Of a DNA stretch of 64,000 nt, positions 56,654 to 64,000 are shown piece by piece; the stretch's first letter is position 1; every line of letters starts with the position of its first letter. Source of the DNA: Neobacillus cucumis (GTDB taxonomy: Bacteria > Bacillota > Bacilli > Bacillales_B > DSM-18226). The notes beneath the pieces were generated by a model that had not been told where the DNA came from, ran no database searches, and was given only the letters and a program-made list of their open reading frames with translations. The translations under genes and the position numbers were made by a program. The stretch spans positions 868,001-932,000 of the forward strand of contig NZ_JAEHGC010000001.1 in assembly GCF_016107705.1 (NCBI RefSeq), in the 5' to 3' direction.

Positions 56654-57427
56654 TTAAAGAATAACATTTAAAAACTTAACCCACTTATCCATTTCCTGAA
56701 ATCTACTTTTATTTTTATGCCATTGTATGGAAGATATGGTTTGAATCGCCACATACCATTTCATTCTCAGTCTTAAATCGTCTGTTAACATTTTTCCATA
56801 CATCGCTAACCATTGATCCCAGCTTTCTTCTGAAATATACCAATAAAGAAGTAATCCTAAATCAATAGCAGGGTCAGCAATCATGGCACCGTCCCAATCA
56901 ATCAAATACAACTGGTTGTTTTCATCGAGCAGCCAGTTGTTATGATTAACATCACCATGGCAAACAACCTTTTCCTCACTATAAATATTTGATACTTCTT
57001 CTTTTAAAAAGTCCATTGTTTTTTGCACTTCCGGTAATCCAAGGACCTCTGAATCTAATTGTGATTGCACGGATTGAAAAATCGTTTCAGGAGACATTGC
57101 CTTTTTTTCCAGGCGGCTTAACATGCCTAGCATTGGCTCTGAGCGATGAATTTTCTTCAGAAGCTTTGCGACGACTTCTTGATCCATTTCAGCCGGCTTA
57201 AGTTCTCTTCCAGAAAGCCATTGCTGTGCAGTTATCACATCACCATTTTCCAATCGTTTTGTCCAAACAAGCTTCGGGACAATGCCTTCAGCAGATAAGA
57301 CTGCAAGAAATGGAGAGGAATTACGTTTCAGAAAAAGCTTTTGATCCTGATACTGGGCAAAAAAAGCTTCTCCAGTCGCTCCACCAGCCGGGACAATTTC
57401 CCATTCTTGTCCAAGTAAATGTTCCAA
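56654..57427 (-). CDS. ytmP: Choline/aminoglycoside kinase-like phosphotransferase YtmP
   Basis: 257-residue protein-kinase-like fold of the APH/choline kinase family. The Brenner motif VCHGDVNHNNWLL near residue 155 and the metal-binding LIDWDGAMIADPAIDLG near 175 are complete, so it should be catalytically competent. The substrate is unknown. Start TTG at 57427 with AAGGTG upstream. Confidence 0.87.
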   Translation of the reverse strand: MEHLLGQEWEIVPAGGATGEAFFAQYQDQKLFLKRNSSPFLAVLSAEGIVPKLVWTKRLENGDVITAQQWLSGRELKPAEMDQEVVAKLLKKIHRSEPMLGMLSRLEKKAMSPETIFQSVQSQLDSEVLGLPEVQKTMDFLKEEVSNIYSEEKVVCHGDVNHNNWLLDENNQLYLIDWDGAMIADPAIDLGLLLYWYISEESWDQWLAMYGKMLTDDLRLRMKWYVAIQTISSIQWHKNKSRFQEMDKWVKFLNVIL

Positions 57428-57571
57428 AATTGTTCACCTTCAATTATGACCGTTCTAATGGGATACTAGCCCATTTTATTCCGAAGTAAAATCCTTGCTG
57501 CTGGAAGGTTCTTTCTTTACTTGTAATACTTCACAGCTTTAAAAATTAAGGAGAATTTATACTAAATAATA

Positions 57572-57613
57572 AAAAATAAAAAAAGCTATTGATATCATTT
57601 CACACAATAGCCA
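57572..57613 (-). terminator. amyX terminator
   Basis: Minus-strand GCTATTG/CAATAGC with T7 and a further T-rich tail. Confidence 0.78.
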
Positions 57614-57667
57614 TCTTAATAAATTTTATCCTCAAAGAGCTTTTTTCGTCAAGTAAATCTAAAGAAT

Positions 57668-59812
57668 CTATTTTTTCGCAAAAATATTTATACTGATTGG
57701 TTGAATTTTTATTTCTCCCCCAGAAATTCTTTTGCTCATAGAAATCCCTGCCTCATTATGGTCAGCTAACACGTACCATGCTCCTTCTGGAAGGCTGATT
57801 ATTTCTTCATTTTTTCTTGGATTTATGACAAGAATGACTTCACGATATTCTCCATTTTTATTTTGATAGACAAAGCTGATAAGCGGAGCGTGAAGGGGAT
57901 TTTGTTTCATGGATGAGCGGATTTCCTCAGCGGTACGTAACCTGAAACAGGATAACTTTTTTCGAATTTCTATTAAACCTTTTAAATATTGAACATTTTT
58001 TATATATTGGCTTTTTCGATTCCAATCCAGTTGGTTTATAGAATCTGGCGATCGATAGCTATTCCCTTCACCTTGCTTCGTGCGGAAGAATTCCTGGCCA
58101 CTATGAAGAAAAGGAACTCCCTGTGATACAATCACCAGGGCTGTTGCAAGCAAATGATATTTTATTCGAATGGATTCATCTTCAGTAGGATAGCATGCTA
58201 ATAGTTTATCCCACATCGTATGATTATCGTGGCATTCCACATAATTTACTGTTTGAGAGGGCTCATTAAATAACTTATTTTCTCTTTTCACAACCCCAAC
58301 ACTGCCAGCAATTAAATCGGCTGCTGCCTCATAGTGATGTTCATTTCCAAAGGCATATCCTTTATCAAATAAATTAAAGGTACTCCCTTTAATCGTATCC
58401 CGGAATTTATCATTAAATTGAGCAATAGTGGGAAGTTTGGACTGGTTTTGAATGATCGCTTTTTTATCAAGCGGAAGGGGCGTATTTAAATTCCAACCCT
58501 CACCAATTAACAGGATCCCCTTCGCCAATCGATCACACATCTTTCTTACTTCAGAAATGGTTTCCACATCAAGAATTCCCATTAAGTCAAAACGAAAACC
58601 ATCAATATGGTATTCTTCCAGCCAGAATCGAATGGAATCAAGGATAAACTTTCTTACCATTTTTCTTTCCGATGCAATATCATTTCCAACTCCTGTACCG
58701 TTTGACGGCATCCCGAATTCATTATGACGGAAATAATAGCCCGGTACTATTTTTTCAAACGGGGAGTTTTCACGACTGTACACATGATTATATACGACAT
58801 CCATTATTACCTTTAAACCTTTATAATGAACTTGATCAATTAACTGCTTTAGTTCCTTAATTCTGGAATAGGGATCAGTCGGGTCGGTAGCATAGCTTCC
58901 ATCAGGGGCATTAAAATGTACAGGGTTATAGCCCCAGTTATATTCCTTTTTTGCTTCTAGTTCATTTACCCCGGCAAAATCATGAAAGGGTAAAAATTCA
59001 ATATGGGTTATTCCTAAATCTTTTAAATAAGATAGACCAGTAACGTCTCCTTCTTTTCTTTTTGTATCAAATTCCCCGGCACCAAGATAAAGCCCTTTGT
59101 ACTTTACACCACTATTGGGGTGAACGGTAAAATCCCTGATATGTGTTTCATAAATGAGCGCATCGACTGGACTTTCCAATTCAGGCAAAGGGATTTTCGG
59201 CCTCGTCGTTTTTTCCAGCTTAACGATTACTCCTCGCTCCCCATTGACCGAAACAGCTGTAGCATAGGGGTCAACAGCTTCCTGCCATACTTGATTCACA
59301 AGGACAAGAAAAGTATAGTGATGATATTCTAAATTGCGATGGACTACTGCGGACCAAACCCCTCTATCCTTTCGCTTCATTTTTGCAATTTCAGCATATG
59401 AACCATTAGGCTGCCGTAGTTTGACTTTCACTTGAGTAGCAGTCGGTGCCCATAGTTTAAATTGGGTATAAGTTTCCGTACATTTTGCCCCAAGATCATC
59501 CCCATCGTAATAATATTTGTTATCGAATAATTCTGTACGAATCACTGCACCTATTTGTAGATCTGTTTTACCACCATGCTCATCCAATATCCAATATACT
59601 TTTCCAAAACTAATTTCATGTGCAAGCTGACAAACATATTTATTATTATTTTCGATTCGTCTTTTCTCGAGTATCTTTAGGGGCTGTGTCTGAATTCCAT
59701 CACTTATCGAAAATGTTGCAGACAAACCTTGGTGATATGAAAGAGGAAGAAGAATCGCAATGATCTTCATCTCATCCAAGTAGGCAAGAAAATTTCGTTC
59801 ACTGGAAATCAT
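57668..59812 (-). CDS. amyX: Pullulanase, type I (AmyX)
   Basis: 714-residue debranching enzyme (GH13) that cleaves alpha-1,6 links in pullulan and glycogen fragments. An N-terminal domain and CBM48 region (YYDGDDLGA, FKLWAPTATQVKVKL) lead into the barrel: YNWGYNP near 297, nucleophile Asp in GFRFDLMG near 404, acid Glu in LIGEGWNL near 436 and VECHDNHTMWD near 529. No signal peptide, so it is intracellular. Its start overlaps the end of ytlR by 14 bases. Confidence 0.95.
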   Translation of the reverse strand: MISSERNFLAYLDEMKIIAILLPLSYHQGLSATFSISDGIQTQPLKILEKRRIENNNKYVCQLAHEISFGKVYWILDEHGGKTDLQIGAVIRTELFDNKYYYDGDDLGAKCTETYTQFKLWAPTATQVKVKLRQPNGSYAEIAKMKRKDRGVWSAVVHRNLEYHHYTFLVLVNQVWQEAVDPYATAVSVNGERGVIVKLEKTTRPKIPLPELESPVDALIYETHIRDFTVHPNSGVKYKGLYLGAGEFDTKRKEGDVTGLSYLKDLGITHIEFLPFHDFAGVNELEAKKEYNWGYNPVHFNAPDGSYATDPTDPYSRIKELKQLIDQVHYKGLKVIMDVVYNHVYSRENSPFEKIVPGYYFRHNEFGMPSNGTGVGNDIASERKMVRKFILDSIRFWLEEYHIDGFRFDLMGILDVETISEVRKMCDRLAKGILLIGEGWNLNTPLPLDKKAIIQNQSKLPTIAQFNDKFRDTIKGSTFNLFDKGYAFGNEHHYEAAADLIAGSVGVVKRENKLFNEPSQTVNYVECHDNHTMWDKLLACYPTEDESIRIKYHLLATALVIVSQGVPFLHSGQEFFRTKQGEGNSYRSPDSINQLDWNRKSQYIKNVQYLKGLIEIRKKLSCFRLRTAEEIRSSMKQNPLHAPLISFVYQNKNGEYREVILVINPRKNEEIISLPEGAWYVLADHNEAGISMSKRISGGEIKIQPISINIFAKK

Positions 59813-60779
59813 TCGAATCCCTCTCTTTCAAAATAAATTCCTGTAAATTTTGTTTTCCTGTCAGAATTTTTAATGCCTTTGATTTGAGCTGTATCTTTAT
59901 CGGAGTATAACCAATAAACTCCCCATCAGCATGGGCAAAAAGGGGGGCTGATGATTGAATAGAAATATCCTTGCCTTTAAACATTTTTACTTCTTTAAAA
60001 AGAACATGTTTTCCCCAAAAAACACTAAAAAATACTAACAACAGTTTCAGCCTTGATAATTGATGGACAACTGTAATATTAAAAACACCATCATTTGGCT
60101 TGGCATCCGGTGCAATCTTCATACCGCCGCCATAAAAGGGTTGATTAGAAACTGTGACAAACCAAGTATGTTCAAATATATGCGTTTTACCATCAATTGA
60201 TAAACGAATTATTGAACGTTTATACGTAAAAAGTTTAATCAATAAAAAATAAACATATACTAACCTTCCCAAGGATAGGCTATTTAAGACGGATTTAATC
60301 TTTGAACGATTCACATCATATGAAATCAGTGCATCAAATCCAACACCCATATTGTTTATAAAATAGCAAGCTGTTTGATTCCCACTATCGATTTTCCCAA
60401 TATCAACGCCGGCTTCCTTTTGCATTAAACGGAGTAAAGCATTAAGGGCCTGCTTCGGTTTAGAAGGAATTTCAAATCCTCTCGAAAAATCATTTCCTGA
60501 ACCTCCCGGAATAAATCCAAGAGTGATATTATTATAGTTTACAACTCCATTCATCACTTCATGCATGGTTCCATCACCGCCAAGTGCAACGATGATGGTG
60601 TGCTCCTCACTACGCTCCGCAATTTGCGATGCAAGTGTTTTTGCATGTCCAGGGGAATTCGTAAATAACGCCATATAGGGTAATTGCTCGACTTTTAATT
60701 GGCTCTCAATCTTACTCCAGATTTTTTTACAGGTCCCGTTTCCTGCCTTGGGATTAATAATAAAGTAGATGGTTTTCAT
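59799..60779 (-). CDS. ytlR: Diacylglycerol kinase-family lipid kinase (YtlR)
   Basis: 326 residues of the DAGK_cat/YegS family. FIINPKAGNGTCKK at the N-terminus and the ATP-binding GGDGTMHEVMNG near residue 75, with GFIPGGSGNDFSRG near 100, are intact. Phosphorylates a lipid alcohol; diacylglycerol or sphingosine-like substrates are typical, but which one here is unknown. Weak ribosome site before the ATG. Co-transcribed with amyX. Confidence 0.88.
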   Translation of the reverse strand: MKTIYFIINPKAGNGTCKKIWSKIESQLKVEQLPYMALFTNSPGHAKTLASQIAERSEEHTIIVALGGDGTMHEVMNGVVNYNNITLGFIPGGSGNDFSRGFEIPSKPKQALNALLRLMQKEAGVDIGKIDSGNQTACYFINNMGVGFDALISYDVNRSKIKSVLNSLSLGRLVYVYFLLIKLFTYKRSIIRLSIDGKTHIFEHTWFVTVSNQPFYGGGMKIAPDAKPNDGVFNITVVHQLSRLKLLLVFFSVFWGKHVLFKEVKMFKGKDISIQSSAPLFAHADGEFIGYTPIKIQLKSKALKILTGKQNLQEFILKERDSNDFQ

Positions 60780-60794
60780 ACCGAATCAACCTTT

Positions 60795-61364
60795 TTATTT
60801 TTTTAGAGGGAATACTTTCTTCACTTCATATTTTGGCGTTTTCTCTAAATGGGTTTGAAATAAAACCACTTCACTCGCTAAAAATGCAAGCGAGTTCGGC
60901 TGTAGTTCCTGCCAAACATCAAGTCTTTCATGATGAAAGGGTTCATCCCCTGTCCATTTCCTTGCAAGAGTGATATGGGGACGAAACGGTCTTGTTTCAA
61001 GTTGAAAACCTGCATCTTCACATGCTGTAAATACTTTTTTTCTAACGAATTGAAGTTCATCACTTTTTAACGTATCCGCCCAAAAGATACGGGGAGATTC
61101 TTTACGTCCAAAAATTCCAAGTTGGTTAATCTGCAGTGAAAAAGAAGGGTTTCCCTTTAGTTCTGTGCTGACGTTTTCTATTGATTTTTCAAGTTGATCT
61201 GAAGGTGCAAATCCTAAAAAGGCTAAAGTAATATGCAAATCTTCATGATGGACCCAGCGGTTAAAAGGAAGGGATTGTTTAAATTTTTCACAATGGTCTT
61301 TCATGATTAATTTTATTTCTTTTGGAATTGGAACAGCGTAAAAAAAATGAGTTTGATGGTTCAT
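60795..61364 (-). CDS. thpR: RNA 2',3'-cyclic phosphodiesterase (ThpR/LigT family)
   Basis: 189 residues of the 2H phosphoesterase family. Both HxTx motifs are present: HITLAFLG near residue 45 and HITLARKW near 130. Opens 2',3'-cyclic ends of RNA. The ATG follows AAGGAAGG. Sixteen bases upstream of ytlR, so thpR-ytlR-amyX form one operon. Confidence 0.92.
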   Translation of the reverse strand: MNHQTHFFYAVPIPKEIKLIMKDHCEKFKQSLPFNRWVHHEDLHITLAFLGFAPSDQLEKSIENVSTELKGNPSFSLQINQLGIFGRKESPRIFWADTLKSDELQFVRKKVFTACEDAGFQLETRPFRPHITLARKWTGDEPFHHERLDVWQELQPNSLAFLASEVVLFQTHLEKTPKYEVKKVFPLKK

Positions 61365-61500
61365 CTCTAAATCCTTCCTTTACTTAATTTTAGTCGATTT
61401 TTATCCATTTGTATCTAAAAACAAAATCCAAAGGTTTCCGATATTTTTTACATTATTTAAGTATTTATTATTAAAAAAAAAGGCTCTGTTAAACTTTGTT

Positions 61501-61522
61501 GTTGATTTCCGCTCCAATCAAC
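61501..61522. repeat. 22-bp scar of the GC-rich repeat
   Basis: GTTGATTTCCGCTCCAATCAAC is exactly the two ends of the GC-rich repeat joined at their shared GGAGCGGAA (as reverse complement), with the interior lost. Confidence 0.75.
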
Positions 61523-61544
61523 GCTGTTCAAAAATCAACTTTAA

Positions 61545-61592
61545 AAAAAGACGTTCAGCAGAGGTTTGCTGATACGTCTTGACTTTTTTGCT
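61545..61592 (-). terminator. pepV terminator
   Basis: Minus-strand AAGACGTATCAGCA...GCTGAACGTCTT stem with a T-run, just after the pepV stop. Confidence 0.8.
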
Positions 61593-63014
61593 TTATTCTT
61601 CTTTTGCCAGTTCATAGATTGCTTGTGCGTAGATGGCTGTGGCTTTGAATAAATCCTTGAGATCAATATATTCGTCCTTTTGGTGGGCTACATCCGGTCT
61701 TCCCGGGAATAATGGGCCAAAAGCTACACCTGACTTAAGAGAACGTGCATAGGTTCCACCGCCGATTGCCAGCAGTTCCGCTTTCTCGCCCGTTTGTTCT
61801 TCATAAACCTTCTTTAACGTCTGAATCAAGAAATCCTTTTCATCAACATGATGTGGTTTAGAATCCGAAAAGTTTTCAATCGTAAAACCTTCGTTTTTCA
61901 ACAGTGCGTCTAGTTTTTCTTTTGTTTCCTCCATCTTGTTGGTAACAGGGTATCTGCATGTCATTCCAATTTTCCCAACGGACTCTTTTGTATAAGAAAA
62001 CTTACCAGGATTGATGGTTAATTCTCCTGAAATATTATCCGAAAAAGCAACTCCTAAATGAACTCCCCTTGAATCATCAAAAAAATAACGGGAAACAAAT
62101 TGAAAATATTGGGCTGCTTTTCGATCTAAATTGAGCTTTGAAAGAAACTCTGATAAAAATAGACCGGCATTTTTACCGTTCCTTGGCTCCATTCCATGAG
62201 CAGAAACTCCTTTTACCTCTAAAGTAAGCTTTTGACTTTCTTCTGAATATTGATAATCTAGTTTATATTGGTTCATAAAATTTGTAAACATTTCAGTAAT
62301 CTCAGCCTGATTCTCTTTGATCTGAATCACTGCCTTTGCATAATCAGGAACCATATTATATCTTTTCCCTGAAAGAAAGGTTTGAACCTCAACATTTGCA
62401 TCTATATTGCCCTGATCCGTCCCTATTTGAACCATATCAAAGTCGGAAATTCCCTTTTCTGCGTTGATAATCGGAAAGTCAGCATCCGGAGCGAAGCCAA
62501 GGGAAGGCATTTCTTCATGCTTAAAGTAATGTTCCACACAGCGCCAATTGCTTTCCTCATCCGTGCCAATAATCATTCGTACCCGTTTCTTCAACGGCAG
62601 ACCAAGTTCCTTCACAATTTTCATGGCATAATACGCTGCCATTGTCGGTCCTTTATCATCAATCGCTCCCCGCGCATAGATTCTTCCATCTCGAACTTCA
62701 GCAGCATAAGGATTACTTGTCCAGCCGTCCCCCTCGGGAACAACATCGACATGGCAGAGAATTCCTAGCAAATCCCTTCCCTCTCCAAACTCCAGGTGTC
62801 CAGCTAGATTTCCAACATTTTTAGGGATAAATCCATCCTTCTCCCCTAGAGCCAGCATGTAATCTAATGCCTCTTTCACCCCTTTACCAAGCGGGGCATC
62901 CTGCGTAGCATTTTCTTCATCTAATAAGCTTTTGATATGTAATAGCCCCTGTGCATCTTTGAGCAGTGCCTCTTTTCTTTTTTCCACCTCAATGATCCAA
63001 TCAATCTTTGTCAA
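61593..63014 (-). CDS. pepV: Dipeptidase PepV (M20 family)
   Basis: 473-residue zinc dipeptidase. Metal ligands appear in GILCHVDVVPEGDGW near residue 85, GAIDDKGPT near 117 and GTDEESNW near 152, with the final His in FPGRPDVAHQKDEY near the C-terminus. It hydrolyses dipeptides inside the cell. The start is TTG at 63014 with AGGAGGC upstream. Corresponds to ytjP of B. subtilis. Confidence 0.95.
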   Translation of the reverse strand: MTKIDWIIEVEKRKEALLKDAQGLLHIKSLLDEENATQDAPLGKGVKEALDYMLALGEKDGFIPKNVGNLAGHLEFGEGRDLLGILCHVDVVPEGDGWTSNPYAAEVRDGRIYARGAIDDKGPTMAAYYAMKIVKELGLPLKKRVRMIIGTDEESNWRCVEHYFKHEEMPSLGFAPDADFPIINAEKGISDFDMVQIGTDQGNIDANVEVQTFLSGKRYNMVPDYAKAVIQIKENQAEITEMFTNFMNQYKLDYQYSEESQKLTLEVKGVSAHGMEPRNGKNAGLFLSEFLSKLNLDRKAAQYFQFVSRYFFDDSRGVHLGVAFSDNISGELTINPGKFSYTKESVGKIGMTCRYPVTNKMEETKEKLDALLKNEGFTIENFSDSKPHHVDEKDFLIQTLKKVYEEQTGEKAELLAIGGGTYARSLKSGVAFGPLFPGRPDVAHQKDEYIDLKDLFKATAIYAQAIYELAKEE

Positions 63015-63158
63015 TTCAAATGCCTCCTAAAGCAAATATGATACGTAAAGCCAATATTATTATTGCAAATATCTTACCAATTTTCATAACAAAAGCGAAA
63101 TCCATTATTATTTTTAATTATTGGCTATATTAAAAGTCTTGTTGAATGTTGTATCAAT

Positions 63159-63288
63159 GTTGATTGGAGCGGAAGGAGCGAAGACTCCTGCGGGAGGACG
63201 GGGCAGGGGAGACCCCACAGGCGCATCAGCGCCGAGGAGGCTCCCCAGACCGCCCGCGGAAAGCGAAGCGCCTGGAGCGGAAATCAAC
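63159..63288 (+). repeat. GC-rich GTTGAT...ATCAAC repeat, copy 5 (solo)
   Basis: About 130 bp, plus orientation, near copies 2 and 4 in sequence but without IS1182-type sequence around it. It stands alone between pepV and ytzE. Confidence 0.9.
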
Positions 63289-63640
63289 AGACAAGTTAAA
63301 AACAGACTTGCTATAAATAATTTACAAAAAATTCAATTAATTTATCATATTTCTAGCTTGATTCCCCATATTCTATACTAAGAGAATTTAAAGGAGGGAG
63401 AGTAACCACTATCTTTTAATAAAAAGATTATTTTGCAAAATGATGTATAATGGTGGAAATTTTCAGAAATTGTGGGTACAATAAGGTTAGATGTATGACA
63501 TCTAAGTGTCCACTTAAACGTCCATGCAAAGGAGATGTCTGCGGAAAAGAAACTACATATTCTTGAAGAATAATTCTTCAAAGAGGCTGTCGGTAGAGGG
63601 AATTCGCCATAGGTTTGAAAAAAGGATAGGGAGTGGTTCT
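63289..63640. other. Gap upstream of ytzE
   Basis: About 350 bp with no convincing gene. AT-rich; open frames that cover it lack ribosome sites. It probably holds the ytzE promoter; nothing else is recognised. Confidence 0.5.
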
Positions 63641-63862
63641 TTGAAACCTTCAACTAACCGGATGTTAAACCGCATCAAATGTATCTACATGTTTATTCGC
63701 AATAATGGCACTGTGACAACGCAGGAACTTGTAGAGGAATTTGGTATCACTCCTCGCACCATACAACGAGATTTAAATGTCTTAGCCTATAATGACTTGG
63801 TCATAAGCCCAAGCCGCGGAAAATGGACCACCACAGAAAAAAAAGTGAAAATGACATCTTAA
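63641..63862 (+). CDS. ytzE: DeoR-type helix-turn-helix protein YtzE
   Basis: Small regulator of 73 residues, only a DeoR-like winged HTH (IRNNGTVTTQELVEEFGITPRTIQRDLNVL, about 19-48) and a short wing. No effector domain. I chose the TTG at 63641 because GGGAGTGG lies seven bases before it; an ATG seven codons later is the alternative. Target genes are unknown. Confidence 0.82.
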   Translation: MKPSTNRMLNRIKCIYMFIRNNGTVTTQELVEEFGITPRTIQRDLNVLAYNDLVISPSRGKWTTTEKKVKMTS

Positions 63863-63890
63863 ACAGTTTATTAATGAATAAAAAAATAAT

Positions 63891-63931
63891 GAAAAAATAG
63901 CATGCGATGAGTTCGCATGCTATTTTTTGTG
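63891..63931. terminator. Bidirectional terminator after ytzE
   Basis: AAAAAATAGCATGCGA/TCGCATGCTATTTTTT, a perfect stem with a five-base loop. Confidence 0.93.
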
Positions 63932-63938
63932 CAATTTA

Positions 63939-64000
63939 CTATATGTCCTTGTAAGTAAAAAAATTCTTCCACTTACCTTTTAACGTCAGCATGTAAAAAA
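63939..64000 (-). CDS. Partial CDS, C-terminus of an unidentified protein
   Basis: An open minus-strand frame enters from the right edge and ends at TAG (63941-63939), giving a C-terminus LKGKWKNFFTYKDI. The shared terminator just beyond supports a gene ending here. Too short to assign; in B. subtilis membrane and polysaccharide genes follow this region. Confidence 0.4.
   Translation of the reverse strand, partial: FYMLTLKGKWKNFFTYKDI

Overview
This is a low-G+C Bacillaceae chromosome segment, probably Bacillus sensu lato or a relative such as Neobacillus. The evidence is a T-box in front of tyrS, an alpha/beta spore protein gene with a sigma-G promoter, ezrA/refZ/rpsD and acsA/acuABC/ccpA blocks, AGGAGG ribosome sites with frequent TTG/GTG starts, and Bacillus-type intergenic repeats. 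Gene order closely follows the ytkL-to-ytzE region of Bacillus subtilis, so most of the window is core genome. The accessory parts are insertion sequences, their relics and GC-rich repeats between genes.

Layout. 1-6.3 kb: metal hydrolase ytkL, an M24 peptidase, a possible structured RNA, alanine dehydrogenase ald, a universal stress protein, two small unknown genes, moaB and an EcsC-type gene. 6.4-14.2 kb: ackA with a CcpA site, a decayed IS1182-type element, ytxK, tpx, the ytfJ-ytfI-yteJ-sppA cluster and the NAD kinase nadK2. 14.25-15.7 kb: an IS3-family element inserted in the loop of the nadK2/rarD terminator. 15.7-22.2 kb: rarD, a second decayed IS1182-type element, acyl-CoA synthetase ytcI, a SASP gene, thiI and its cysteine desulfurase. 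22.4-29.3 kb: ezrA, refZ, a methionine sulfoxide reductase, a methionine gamma-lyase-like gene with a perfect cre, dgcP and rpsD with its S4 leader. 29.5-36.3 kb: a GabP-like permease with a sigma-54 promoter, an IS3 relic, tyrS with T-box, and a class A penicillin-binding protein. 36.4-43.3 kb: acsA divergent from acuABC, then ccpA and aroA. 43.5-54.6 kb: the ytxGHJ stress operon, an M29 aminopeptidase, murC, sftA, ytpQ, ytpP, a lipoprotein, a DUF84 NTPase, ytoP and ytzB. 54.6-64 kb: ytnP, trmB, ytzH, ytmP, amyX, ytlR, an RNA 2',3'-cyclic phosphodiesterase, pepV and the DeoR-type ytzE.

How genes connect. Carbon overflow is the main theme. AckA makes acetate, AcsA re-activates it, AcuA and AcuC switch AcsA by lysine acetylation, and CcpA is encoded beside them. 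Three cre sites are visible: one activating-type site at about -56 of ackA, one repressing-type site at acsA/acuA, and one just upstream of the methionine gamma-lyase gene. Cell envelope and division genes (ezrA, refZ, sftA, murC, the class A PBP) and spore or stress genes (SASP, ytfJ, ytxGHJ) make up a second group.

The most unusual observations are a near-consensus sigma-54 promoter plus two tandem 18-bp palindromes upstream of the GabP-like permease, two decayed IS1182-type elements carrying the same GC-rich repeats at equivalent subterminal positions, a 22-bp scar explained by collapse of that repeat, insertion of mobile elements into or beside transcription terminators, and a possible promoter-hairpin-terminator RNA between the M24 peptidase and ald. 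I see no CRISPR array, prophage, defence island or tRNA. No wholly new system is evident.
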